From Aurantiacibacter zhengii (GTDB lineage: Bacteria; Pseudomonadota; Alphaproteobacteria; Sphingomonadales; Sphingomonadaceae), in NCBI RefSeq assembly GCF_003584125.1, contig NZ_QXFL01000002.1, positions 186,001 through 250,000 on the forward strand: a stretch of 64,000 nucleotides of DNA. The letters run 5' to 3'. The position numbers were made by a program, and so were the translations under genes. A model generated the notes under the pieces. The model searched no databases. It was given only the letters and a program-made list of their open reading frames with translations, and was not told the origin of the DNA. Shown in pieces: positions 18,061 to 26,123 of this stretch (position 1 is the stretch's first letter; each line of letters opens with the position of its first letter).

Positions 18061-18233
18061 TGACGACCGCCAAGCAAAAGCCCTGCCCGATCTGCAAGAA
18101 ACCCCGCAGCGAGGAATTCCATCCCTTCTGCTCTAGCCGTTGCCGCGACCGCGACCTGGCGCAGTGGTTCAACGATGGCTATGCCGTGCCCGGCCCGGCG
18201 GCAGCACCCGAAGATATCGCCAACGAAGACTGA
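18060..18233 (+). CDS. yacG: DNA gyrase inhibitor / zinc-ribbon protein YacG
   Basis: YacG is a small zinc protein that in E. coli binds GyrB and inhibits gyrase. The 57 residues hold the zinc ligands Cys9-x2-Cys12 (PCPICKKP) and Cys24-x3-Cys28 (FCSSRCRDRDL), followed by the conserved AQWFNDGYAVPG. The ATG overlaps the stop of the RNase-like gene by one base, so it is the last gene of the infA-maf-RNase group. Confidence 0.93.
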   Translation: MTTAKQKPCPICKKPRSEEFHPFCSSRCRDRDLAQWFNDGYAVPGPAAAPEDIANED

Positions 18234-18242
18234 ATTGGGGGC

Positions 18243-18271
18243 TTGCCAAGCCCGCACGGGTTCGCCATAGG
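18243..18271 (+). promoter_or_regulatory. Promoter of tRNA-Phe
   Basis: TTGCCA (18243-18248), a 17-base spacer and CATAGG (18266-18271) predict a start near 18278, about 45 bases before the tRNA. Confidence 0.55.
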
Positions 18272-18322
18272 CGCGCTTCCCTTGACCGCGAGCAGGCCCA
18301 TTTCCTCTCGCAGCCTGAGAAT

Positions 18323-18397
18323 GCCTGGGTAGCTCAGGGGTAGAGCAGACGACTGAAAATCGTCGTGTCGGTGGTTCGAATCCGCCCCCGGGCACCA
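18323..18397 (+). tRNA. tRNA-Phe (anticodon GAA)
   Basis: A complete cloverleaf of 75 bases: acceptor GCCTGGG/CCCGGGC, D-arm GCTC-AGGGGTA-GAGC, anticodon stem GACGA/TCGTC around loop CTGAAAA (anticodon GAA), variable loop GTGTC and T-arm GGTGG-TTCGAAT-CCGCC. The discriminator A and the 3' CCA (18395-18397) are encoded. No integrase or repeated tRNA end is nearby, so it does not look like an occupied attachment site. Confidence 0.97.
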
Positions 18398-18561
18398 TCT
18401 CCTTCCAGCAAGACTGTCAGCCCTCGGCGTCCCTTCCGCGCAGGTTTGTCGCGGGCGGGCCACGCATGGCCTTTGGTACCATTGCACCGCATCCATCAGA
18501 CCCCATCATGGGTTCAGCACAACCGAACAGGGGCGCCATGCGCCCGATGAAAGGATCAATG

Positions 18562-19164
18562 ATGGCTCGCATTCTCGTTCTCTACTATTCTTCCTACGGA
18601 CATATCTCGAGCATGGCCGAAGCCGTGGCCGCAGGGATTCGCGATGCCGGGCTCCACGCCGATATCCGCCGCGTGCCCGAAACCGCGCCGGAAGAAGTGG
18701 TGAAGAACTTCGGCTTCCAGACGAATGACGAGCATACGCTGATCGAAGGACCGGATGTGCTGGGCGATTACGATGGTCTGGTGCTGGGTGCGCCCACCCG
18801 CTTTGGTCGCCTGCCCAGCCAGATGGCCGCTTTCCTCGATACCTGCGGCGGCGTGTGGGCGAACGGCACCCTGATCGGCAAGCCCGGCGCGGTGTTCACC
18901 AGCAGCAATTCCCAGCACGGCGGTCAGGAGACGACGCTGTTTTCCATGATCACCAACCTGCTGCATTTCGGCATGACCATCGTGGGCCTCGACTACGGGT
19001 TCGAAGGCCAGAACGGCGTGGACGAAGTGAAAGGCGGCGCGCCTTACGGAGCGACGACCATCGCCGGACCGGATGGCAGTCGCCAGCCGAGCGACGACGA
19101 GATCGACGGCGCAAAGTACCTCGGGCGGCGCGTGGCGAATACGGCAGCGAAACTAGCAGCATAA
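18562..19164 (+). CDS. wrbA: NAD(P)H:quinone oxidoreductase WrbA
   Basis: WrbA is an FMN-dependent, tetrameric flavodoxin-like enzyme that reduces quinones by two electrons and guards against redox cycling. The 200 residues begin with the FMN phosphate loop [20 protein letters not shown] (about 5-24), and continue with [17 protein letters not shown] (about 79-95) and the flavin-contacting [17 protein letters not shown] (about 114-130). ATG at 18562 is chosen because AAGGA ends 6 bases upstream; an in-frame ATG lies directly before it. It converges with the CNB-thioredoxin-reductase fusion, leaving only 3 bp between stops. Confidence 0.94.
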   Translation: MARILVLYYSSYGHISSMAEAVAAGIRDAGLHADIRRVPETAPEEVVKNFGFQTNDEHTLIEGPDVLGDYDGLVLGAPTRFGRLPSQMAAFLDTCGGVWANGTLIGKPGAVFTSSNSQHGGQETTLFSMITNLLHFGMTIVGLDYGFEGQNGVDEVKGGAPYGATTIAGPDGSRQPSDDEIDGAKYLGRRVANTAAKLAA

Positions 19165-19167
19165 CCG

Positions 19168-20775
19168 TCAGGCCATTGCGTGTGCCCAGGCGGCACTGAT
19201 CACGACGCTGCCTTCGCCCACGGCGCTGGCGACGCGTTTGACCGACCCTGATCGCACATCGCCGATCGCGAATATCCCGGGGGTGGACGTTTCGAACTGG
19301 CTGCACCCGCCCGCGTTCTCCCCGGTGATCACGAACCCGCGCTCGTCCAGCATTGCATGGCCTTTCAGCCATTCGGTGTTGGGCGCGGCGCCGATCATGA
19401 CGAACAGGCCGTTCGTATCGATGCGCGTTTCTCCGTCTGGGCCGTTCAGAGTCAGGCTTTCCAGGTGGTCCTCACCGTGCAGCGCGGAAACCTCGGTCTC
19501 GTAGTGGATGGTAATGGCGGAATCGCTCTCCAGTCGGCGGCTGAGGTAGTCGCTCATTGATGTCGCCAGGCTGTCGCCGCGCACCACCAAGTGAACGTGG
19601 TTCGCGCTGCGGCTGAGGAACATCGCTGCCTGACCCGCCGAATTGCCCCCACCGATCACCACCGCATCGCAGCCCTTGCAGAAGCGCGCCTCCATGTCGG
19701 TGGCGGCGTAATAGACGCCCGCCCCCTCGAACTCGACCAGCCGGTCCAGCGGCAGGCGACGGTATTGCACGCCCGTGCCCACCACCACCGCTTTGGCGCA
19801 AACCTGCGCACCATCGTCCAGCGTGACGCAGAATAGCCCGTCCTCGCGCTTTTCCAGGCCCTCGACACGGCGCGGCATGGCAAAGCGGGTGCCGAATTTC
19901 AGCGCCTGTATCTCTCCGCGATAGACGAGGTCTGCGCCGGAGATACCGGTGGGAAAGCCCATGTAGTTCTCGATCCGGCTGGATGTGCCCGCCTGGCCGC
20001 CGATGGCCGTGTCTTCCACCAGCAGCGCGCACAACCCCTCTGCCCCTGCATAGACCGCCGCGGCCACGCCGCCCGGCCCCCCGCCCACGATCAGGACATC
20101 GTAAACAGTCTCGCGGCAGCTATCGATATCCAGCCCCAGCCGCCGCGCGACCTTGCCCGGCGTCGGGTTTTCGATCACCTCGTCCTTGTTGAAAATAACC
20201 GCGGGGGTGTGATCGGCCAGCGTGCACAGTGCCACGCTTTCCCTGTCGGAAGCATCGAGATCGAAGCTCTGGTACGGCAGGCGATTGCGGCGCAGGAAGC
20301 TTTCCACCCGCTGCACCGCCGCATCTCTGTCTGCCCCCACCAGCTTGATCGAGCTGCGGCTCTCCTCGAACATGCGCCGCCGCCGCGCGGCATAGACCGT
20401 GATCACATGGTCGGACAGTTCGGGCACGCGGCGCATCAGTGCCAGCATCTCCTCCCTCGGGGCGGCAATCACGCGGGTGTCCTGCGCCGCGCGCATCGGC
20501 AGGGTCCAGGCCCCTTCGTTGAGGAAGCCGATTTCGCCCATGAACTGCGTGGGGCCCAGCGTGCTTTCGATCATGCGCTCGCCCGAATAGGGATCGGCAA
20601 TCTCTATCTCGCCCTCCAGCACATAGAGAAACTCGTCCATCGGATCGCCCACCTCGGCGATGACATCGCCCGCGGCATAGCTTCGCTCGCTCGCGATCTC
20701 GCGGATCATGGCGACGTGCTTGTCCGCCAGCGGCACGCGCTTCATGGTTTCCAGGTCGGCGCCGATCGATTCCAT
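19168..20775 (-). CDS. Cyclic-nucleotide-binding domain / thioredoxin-reductase-like flavoprotein fusion
   Basis: A 535-residue three-part protein: a cNMP-binding beta-roll (about 15-135, with GDVIAEVGDPMDEFLYVLEGE and GEIGFLNEG), a thioredoxin/glutaredoxin-like segment (about 140-215), and a thioredoxin-reductase-like FAD/NADPH module (GGGPGG near 230, GGGNSAG near 375, GIFAIGDVRSG near the end). The CATC redox motif of true thioredoxin reductases is replaced by YAATD; a different pair, Cys366-Lys-Gly-Cys369, sits just before the NADPH loop. Relatives with this layout are widespread but uncharacterised. ATG at 20775 follows GGGAGAA; upstream in-frame residues are unlikely to be translated. 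Confidence 0.85.
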   Translation of the reverse strand: MESIGADLETMKRVPLADKHVAMIREIASERSYAAGDVIAEVGDPMDEFLYVLEGEIEIADPYSGERMIESTLGPTQFMGEIGFLNEGAWTLPMRAAQDTRVIAAPREEMLALMRRVPELSDHVITVYAARRRRMFEESRSSIKLVGADRDAAVQRVESFLRRNRLPYQSFDLDASDRESVALCTLADHTPAVIFNKDEVIENPTPGKVARRLGLDIDSCRETVYDVLIVGGGPGGVAAAVYAGAEGLCALLVEDTAIGGQAGTSSRIENYMGFPTGISGADLVYRGEIQALKFGTRFAMPRRVEGLEKREDGLFCVTLDDGAQVCAKAVVVGTGVQYRRLPLDRLVEFEGAGVYYAATDMEARFCKGCDAVVIGGGNSAGQAAMFLSRSANHVHLVVRGDSLATSMSDYLSRRLESDSAITIHYETEVSALHGEDHLESLTLNGPDGETRIDTNGLFVMIGAAPNTEWLKGHAMLDERGFVITGENAGGCSQFETSTPGIFAIGDVRSGSVKRVASAVGEGSVVISAAWAHAMA

Positions 20776-20899
20776 GCCACGTTCTCCCGCTGATGCACGA
20801 TCAAGGTCGGAAAACCGCGCCGGTTGCAAGCCTTCAATTGCTGCTGGCGAGGCATGCCGCTTGTCTATGGCTTCCGGGCGCAAACTTGCCTAGCGTCGC

Positions 20900-23524
20900 G
20901 TGACGACAGGGGACACCGCAATACCGCCGCTTTTCAAAACGATGCACTTCTCTGGCGAGTGGCGCGACTATCAGGCGCGCGTGCTGGCGGAGATGGACGG
21001 CTATCTGGATGACGGACGGCTGCACATCGTGGCAGCACCCGGCAGCGGCAAGACCGTGCTGGGGCTGGAGGCGATGCGACGCGTGGGCAGGCCCGCCCTT
21101 GTCCTCTCGCCAAGCCTGACGATCCGCAACCAGTGGGCCGACCGGCTGGAGCCGCTGTTCCTGCCTTCCCTGGACGCGCAGCGTGCGCATATCTCTCGCG
21201 ATATTGCCGCGCCTGCCGACATGACGATAGGCACGTACCAGGCGCTGCACGCCGCCTATAAACGCGATGCCGAATTCGCCGCCCTGGCCGGGCTTGGCCC
21301 GGTCACGCTGGTGCTGGATGAATGCCATCACCTGCGGCGTGAATGGTGGAATGCCCTCTTTGCCCTGCGAGACAGGCTGGAGGACATGGTGATCGTGGCT
21401 CTCACCGCCACCCCGCCCTACGATTCCAGCCACGCCGAATGGAGCCGTTACGAGCAGCTGTGCGGCCCTATCGATGCCGAGATCGGCGTGCCCGAACTGG
21501 TGCGCAACGGCGATCTCGCGCCGCATCAGGACCACGTGCATTTCAGCGAGCCCGATGCCGATATCGTCGAGGCCCTGCTGCGACGGCGCGATGCCGTCTA
21601 TGCGCTGGCTGCAGAAATCGGGCAGGACCCTGACCTGCCCGACATGCTGCTCACCCATCCATTCCTGGTCGAACCGTACCAGCACCAGGAGCAAATCCTG
21701 GAAACGCCGGAGCAGCTATCCGCCATGCTGTTCTACCTTTCCAGCCGCGGGATCGCCTTGCCCGACGAACCGCTGGCCATGCTGGGTGTCCGGCACCAGG
21801 CCGTGCCGGAGTTCAACCATTTCTGGCTGGAGCCGATGCTGGAATGCCTGCTCCACCGCAAAATCGGTATATGGCGGCTGGAAGAGACGCGCGCGAAGGC
21901 GTGGAAGCGGGCTCTGTCCGAAGCGGGCCTCATCACGAACCACCGCGTCGATTTCTCGGAAAACCTCGACCTGGCACGCGTGCTGGCGGGAAGCACGGGC
22001 AAGCTGCAATCTGTGGTGGAGATCGCACGGGCGGAAAGCGGACAACTGGGTGATGCACTGCGCATGGCGGTGCTGAGCGACCACGTGCGCGTTGCCGAAC
22101 TGCCGCGGGAACCTGATGCACCATATTCCCCCAAGCGCCTTGGCGTTGTTCCGATATTCGAGACGCTGCGCCGTGTCGAAATCGGCCAGCCACTCGGCGT
22201 GCTGACAGGTTCGCTGGTGATCGTGCCGGATGCGGCGCAAGCGGCAGCTAGAGAAGCGGCGGAGGACAGTGGCATACCGCCGGAAGACCTCACCTTCTCC
22301 GCGCTTCCCGGATGCCCCGGCTATTGCAAGCTCGACCTTGCCGCCGCTGCGGACAGGGGCCGCGTGGGGCTGGTTACGCGTCTGGTGGCGGCGGGGCATA
22401 TCCGCGTGCTTGTCGGCACGCAGGCGCTGCTGGGCGAAGGCTGGGATGCGCCGTCCATCAATTCGCTGGTGCTGGCGAGCAACGCTGCCAGCTACATGCT
22501 TTCCAACCAGATGCGCGGGCGCGCCATCCGCACCGATCCCGATGCGCCGGGCAAGGTCGCCAACATCTGGCACCTCGCCACAGTCGATCCCGCAGACCTC
22601 GATGGCAAGGCCGGTCCCGATTACGCGCGCCTCGTCCGTCGCTTCTCCATGTTCGATGGCGTGGCGGAAGATGGCACCAGCGTGATCGAGAACGGGATCG
22701 ACCGGCTGGACATTGCGATGAGCGTACCCGTGCAGGACCGCAACGCCCTCACCATGGCGCGCGCCGGCAACCGGTCAAGCACCGCGCGGCAGTGGCAAAA
22801 GTCGCTTGGTGCAGGCACGCCGCGTTCGCAGTTGCGCGAGGTCGCCGAGGTAAGCGGCAGCATGGGAAGCGCCACGCTGCACATGCGCAACACGCTGAAG
22901 ACCACCATGATCGGCAGCCTCGGCGGCGGATTGCTGACAGCGGGCCTCAGCGTCTTCGGGCTGGGGCTGGTCGATACGCTGGCAATCGGCGGGGGTGCCG
23001 CCCTGCTCTATGCCGCTCCCGGCCTCTACACGTCCGTCCGCCTGTGGGTGCGCAACGGCACCCTGGAAAAACGCCTGCGGCAGGTGGGTGAAGTGCTGGT
23101 GGAGGGGCTTTGCCACTGCGGCAAGCTGTCGCGCGGGGAAGATGCCTATACCGTCCGCGTGCACGAGGGGCTGAAGGGACGCCATGCCATCACCATCGAA
23201 GGCGGCACGCGCGCGGACCAGCACCGGTTCGTGGATGCCATGATGGAACTGCTCGGCCCGGTGCAGAACCCGCGATATATCCTGCGGCGAGAGGGGCAAT
23301 CGCTCGGCTTCCGGCAACTGGATTACCACGCCGTGCCCACGCCGCTGGGCGCGAACAAGGAGGAAGCAGAACTCTTCTGCAACCTGTGGACGAAGCGCAT
23401 CGGGCCAGCGCGGCTGATCTTCACCCGCTCTGCCCATGGTCGAAAAGTCCTGCTGCGCGCGCGGACCAGGTCCATGGCCGCCGGGCTGCAATCCCCGGTC
23501 GAGCGGCGCAGCATGTGGCTTTGA
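20900..23524 (+). CDS. SF2 DEAD/DEAH-type helicase with C-terminal membrane hairpin
   Basis: An 874-residue superfamily 2 helicase or translocase: Q-like motif WRDYQARVL (21-29), Walker A APGSGKT (46-52), DECH box (140-143), TATPP (about 169), and motif VI QMRGRAIR (537-544) after an unusually long intermotif region. Residues about 670-715 hold two hydrophobic segments rich in Gly/Ala/Leu, predicting a membrane hairpin before a 150-residue C-terminal domain of unknown type. No nuclease or methylase motif is seen. The start is GTG at 20900; ATG at 20942 (M15) is possible. The Na+/H+ antiporter follows after 20 bp, perhaps only by transcription. Confidence 0.85.
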   Translation: MTTGDTAIPPLFKTMHFSGEWRDYQARVLAEMDGYLDDGRLHIVAAPGSGKTVLGLEAMRRVGRPALVLSPSLTIRNQWADRLEPLFLPSLDAQRAHISRDIAAPADMTIGTYQALHAAYKRDAEFAALAGLGPVTLVLDECHHLRREWWNALFALRDRLEDMVIVALTATPPYDSSHAEWSRYEQLCGPIDAEIGVPELVRNGDLAPHQDHVHFSEPDADIVEALLRRRDAVYALAAEIGQDPDLPDMLLTHPFLVEPYQHQEQILETPEQLSAMLFYLSSRGIALPDEPLAMLGVRHQAVPEFNHFWLEPMLECLLHRKIGIWRLEETRAKAWKRALSEAGLITNHRVDFSENLDLARVLAGSTGKLQSVVEIARAESGQLGDALRMAVLSDHVRVAELPREPDAPYSPKRLGVVPIFETLRRVEIGQPLGVLTGSLVIVPDAAQAAAREAAEDSGIPPEDLTFSALPGCPGYCKLDLAAAADRGRVGLVTRLVAAGHIRVLVGTQALLGEGWDAPSINSLVLASNAASYMLSNQMRGRAIRTDPDAPGKVANIWHLATVDPADLDGKAGPDYARLVRRFSMFDGVAEDGTSVIENGIDRLDIAMSVPVQDRNALTMARAGNRSSTARQWQKSLGAGTPRSQLREVAEVSGSMGSATLHMRNTLKTTMIGSLGGGLLTAGLSVFGLGLVDTLAIGGGAALLYAAPGLYTSVRLWVRNGTLEKRLRQVGEVLVEGLCHCGKLSRGEDAYTVRVHEGLKGRHAITIEGGTRADQHRFVDAMMELLGPVQNPRYILRREGQSLGFRQLDYHAVPTPLGANKEEAELFCNLWTKRIGPARLIFTRSAHGRKVLLRARTRSMAAGLQSPVERRSMWL

Positions 23525-23544
23525 TCGCGCACTGCGGCTAACCC

Positions 23545-24861
23545 ATGCCGATGGAACACGAAAGCGCCGGACTCTCCCCCTTCGATCTTGCCGCCATGCT
23601 GGTGGTGGCCAGCGCTTTGCTCGGCTGGTTCAACCACCATTTCATCAAGCTGCCGCACGTTGTCGGGCTGACAGTCATGGGCGCGATTGCGGCCATCGGT
23701 CTGCTGGCGGCCAACGCCTTCCTGCCGGGCGTCACGCTGGACGATACGGTTGCGCGGCTGTTGCAGGAAATGAACTTCACCGAGACCCTGCTGCAGGGCA
23801 TGCTGAGCTTCCTGCTGTTTGCAGGCGCGCTGCACGTCGATCTGGACCGGCTGAAGGCCGACTGGGTGCCGGTGCTGCTGCTTTCCACGGTCGGTGTGAT
23901 CCTTTCCACCGTGATCGTGGGCCTGCTGACATGGGGGCTTGGCCTGCTGCTGGGACTTGGCCTGGCACCGATCTGGTACTTCGTCTTCGGCGCGCTGATC
24001 GCGCCCACCGATCCGGTGGCCGTGCTGGGTGTGCTGAAGGAAGAGATGGTCGACGAAAGCCTGCAGGCAAGCGTTGCCGGGGAAAGCCTGTTCAACGATG
24101 GCGTGGGCATCGTGGTCTTCACCATCCTGCTGGGCGCAGCGGTGACGGGAACCGATTTCAGCCTTGGCGAAGGCGCACGGCTGTTTCTGATCGAGGCAGG
24201 CGGCGGCCTGATGGTGGGCCTCGTATTCGGCTACCTTGGCTTCCGCGCCATGCGTTCGATGGACGAATATGCGCTGGAGGTGACGATCACGCTGGCGGTG
24301 GTGATGGGAGGCTATGCCCTGTGTACCGCCCTGCACATCTCCGGCCCGCTGGCCATGGCCGTGGCGGGCCTGCTGATCGGCAACCACGGCGTGACCTACG
24401 CCATGAGCGACGTGACCCGCGATTACGTGATCCGCTTCTGGGAAGTGGTGGACGAATTGCTCAACTCCGTCCTGTTCCTGCTGATCGGGCTGGAGATGAT
24501 CGTGCTGGTGCCGGGCGTCGATGAAAGCATCGTGATGCTGGCTGCCATCCCGATCACCCTGATCGCACGCGCCGTGGCAGTCACCGTCTCCACCCGCGTG
24601 GTGCCTGCCGCGCGGCCCAAGGCATCGGGTGCATGGGGCGTGCTGTGGTGGGGCGGCTTGCGCGGCGGCATTTCCATCGCGCTGGCCCTTTCACTTCCCG
24701 CCGGACCGGTGCGCGACCTGCTGCTGGCCGCCACGTTCGGGGCGGTACTGTTCAGCGTACTGGTGCAGCGGATGACGCTGGGCCGGGTGATCGAGCGCGG
24801 GAAAGTGCCGCACGGCGGGCACGACGCGGAAGATGGCAGCGTGCCCAAGGGCTTGGGCTAG
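23545..24861 (+). CDS. CPA1-type Na+/H+ antiporter
   Basis: A 438-residue inner-membrane antiporter of the CPA1 (NhaP/NHE) family that exchanges protons for Na+ or K+. About 12 transmembrane segments are visible. The paired half-site motifs are ALIAPTDPVAVLG (about 151-163) and ESLFNDGVGIVVF (about 180-192), the latter with the ND pair of electroneutral CPA1 exchangers. WWGGLRGGISIALALSLP (about 368-385) is the conserved late segment. The C-terminus is short and histidine/aspartate-rich, without the regulatory tail of larger homologues. A bidirectional terminator follows. Confidence 0.9.
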   Translation: MPMEHESAGLSPFDLAAMLVVASALLGWFNHHFIKLPHVVGLTVMGAIAAIGLLAANAFLPGVTLDDTVARLLQEMNFTETLLQGMLSFLLFAGALHVDLDRLKADWVPVLLLSTVGVILSTVIVGLLTWGLGLLLGLGLAPIWYFVFGALIAPTDPVAVLGVLKEEMVDESLQASVAGESLFNDGVGIVVFTILLGAAVTGTDFSLGEGARLFLIEAGGGLMVGLVFGYLGFRAMRSMDEYALEVTITLAVVMGGYALCTALHISGPLAMAVAGLLIGNHGVTYAMSDVTRDYVIRFWEVVDELLNSVLFLLIGLEMIVLVPGVDESIVMLAAIPITLIARAVAVTVSTRVVPAARPKASGAWGVLWWGGLRGGISIALALSLPAGPVRDLLLAATFGAVLFSVLVQRMTLGRVIERGKVPHGGHDAEDGSVPKGLG

Positions 24862-24892
24862 CGACTACAGCCAGGCGTCTCGGGCCGGAACG

Positions 24893-24927
24893 AAAAAGGG
24901 CGGAGCCGCACGGCCCCGCCCCTTTTA
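24893..24927. terminator. Bidirectional Rho-independent terminator
   Basis: AAAAAGGGCGG pairs with CCGCCCCTTTT (one bulge), enclosing GCCG/CGGC. T-runs lie on both strands, so it can end the antiporter gene and the convergent lipoprotein gene. Confidence 0.8.
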
Positions 24928-24945
24928 GCTTCGCTGTAATGCTTG

Positions 24946-25347
24946 TCAGCTGACCCGCACCACGGTCGCCGTGTCTTCGGTGCCTTCCTCGGTCGAGGAC
25001 CATACGCCGTCTTCCGACATGGTCTCGCTATAGCAGGTCGGCTCGGTCTCGCCTTCCTTGGTCGTGCAATACCGCTCGGGGCTTTCCTGCGTCCAGGTGC
25101 CGCTTTCCTCCTCGCCGTTCGGCCCGGCCGAGGTGTATGTCCCATCCGCGTTTACGGTTTCGGTCCAGACGTCACCATTGGGCAGCGTCACTTCGTAGAC
25201 GCCGGGAGTGGCCATGCCGTCGGCTGCCATGGCAGTTTCCATCGCCGGTTCCTCGGCAACGACTTCTTCTTCCACCATCGGTTCTTCGGTGGCGGTCTCC
25301 CCGCAGGCTGCAACAGCAAGCGCGGCAACGAAAATAAGCTTCTTCAT
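24946..25347 (-). CDS. Small predicted lipoprotein, function unknown
   Basis: A 133-residue protein not recognised beyond its export signal. MKKLIFVAALAVAACGE gives a type II signal with lipid-modified Cys15. A 25-residue acidic, Glu/Ala/Val-rich linker (EEPMVEEEVVAEEPAMETA) follows, then a compact domain with repeated Tyr/Thr/Gly/Glu strands and two cysteines that could form a disulfide (in ERYCTTKEG and EPTCYSETM). It is likely tethered in the periplasm. A GGGGGAA ribosome-binding site lies just before the ATG. The gene is monocistronic and converges with the antiporter. Confidence 0.7.
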   Translation of the reverse strand: MKKLIFVAALAVAACGETATEEPMVEEEVVAEEPAMETAMAADGMATPGVYEVTLPNGDVWTETVNADGTYTSAGPNGEEESGTWTQESPERYCTTKEGETEPTCYSETMSEDGVWSSTEEGTEDTATVVRVS

Positions 25348-25530
25348 GTTGGTATTCCCCCCGTTTAAGGAACGGGAACGGTATCACGGTTCGCCCGCTT
25401 TACGGCACCATTTCGCAACGCCATGATTTTGCACCGGTAAGCCGGTTCCATGCGGCCAATCGAGGGGCAACGCGGCGAATCTTTCCGGCGAATCGGGGCT
25501 TCGACTGGCGAGGCCCCCGTGCCGCCGGCC

Positions 25531-26118
25531 TCAGCCGAGGTGGGCGCTTGCCACCAGCTGTTCGAAGTCTGCCCGGTTGCGATCAAAGAAGTACAGCGAA
25601 GGCGCTTCGTAAAGCATCATGAACAGTTCGCCATCGATGATCGTGGCCACTGCAATGCCCTTGCGCCGCAGGTCGTCCGAACCCAGCGTTTCGAATTCGA
25701 AGCGTACCCCGCCCTGCCCCAGGAACTGCGTCGGCTCCACCGAAGTGGTCGTAAAGGTCGATGCACCCTTGGCGATGCGCAGCGAGCTTTCCACGAAGTC
25801 CGGCAGGTCCACCAGCAGCATGTCCGATGCGAACTGGGGAAGCGGCGTTTCGCGGCGGTTCACTTCGCGAAACAGCGTGTCGCCCGAGGCCACTTCACCG
25901 AAGAACAGCACATCGTTCAGCAGTTCGCCGTCCAGCGTCCAGCGTTCGGCATTGCTTCCGGGCCGCTGGCTGATGCGGTTCCATTCGATCTGCGGGACAA
26001 CCGCCAGATCGGAACGGGCGACGGTGACAGCTTCGTTCGCGTCGATAAGGCGATGGGCCATGGCGCTGCCCGGCGCGATCAGCAGGGCGGCAGCAATCAG
26101 GAGGCCGAATTTACGCAT
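25531..26118 (-). CDS. Secreted protein of unknown function downstream of M48 protease
   Basis: A 195-residue protein with a clear signal peptide (MRKFGLLIAAALLIAPGSAMA), hence periplasmic. The mature part is mostly predicted beta with no motif that I recognise and no cysteines. It begins 5 bp after the stop of the M48 protease gene and is the third gene of a compact row, which suggests a substrate, inhibitor or partner role in envelope proteolysis. Nothing in the sequence proves this. Confidence 0.7.
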   Translation of the reverse strand: MRKFGLLIAAALLIAPGSAMAHRLIDANEAVTVARSDLAVVPQIEWNRISQRPGSNAERWTLDGELLNDVLFFGEVASGDTLFREVNRRETPLPQFASDMLLVDLPDFVESSLRIAKGASTFTTTSVEPTQFLGQGGVRFEFETLGSDDLRRKGIAVATIIDGELFMMLYEAPSLYFFDRNRADFEQLVASAHLG

Positions 26119-26123
26119 AGCTT

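Noticed and set aside
18323-18397. tRNA-Phe as an attachment site of an integrated element
   Set aside because: No integrase, direct repeat of the tRNA end or shift in gene content lies nearby; neighbours are housekeeping genes.
20900-24861. A helicase plus antiporter defence system
   Set aside because: The antiporter looks like an ordinary CPA1 exchanger and no nuclease, methylase or toxin gene is adjacent; only the helicase is kept as a lead.
25495-25517. A 9-bp hairpin (GGGGCTTCG/CGAGGCCCC) after the secreted-protein gene
   Set aside because: It has no T-run on either strand and could be chance in such GC-rich sequence, so it is not listed as a terminator.
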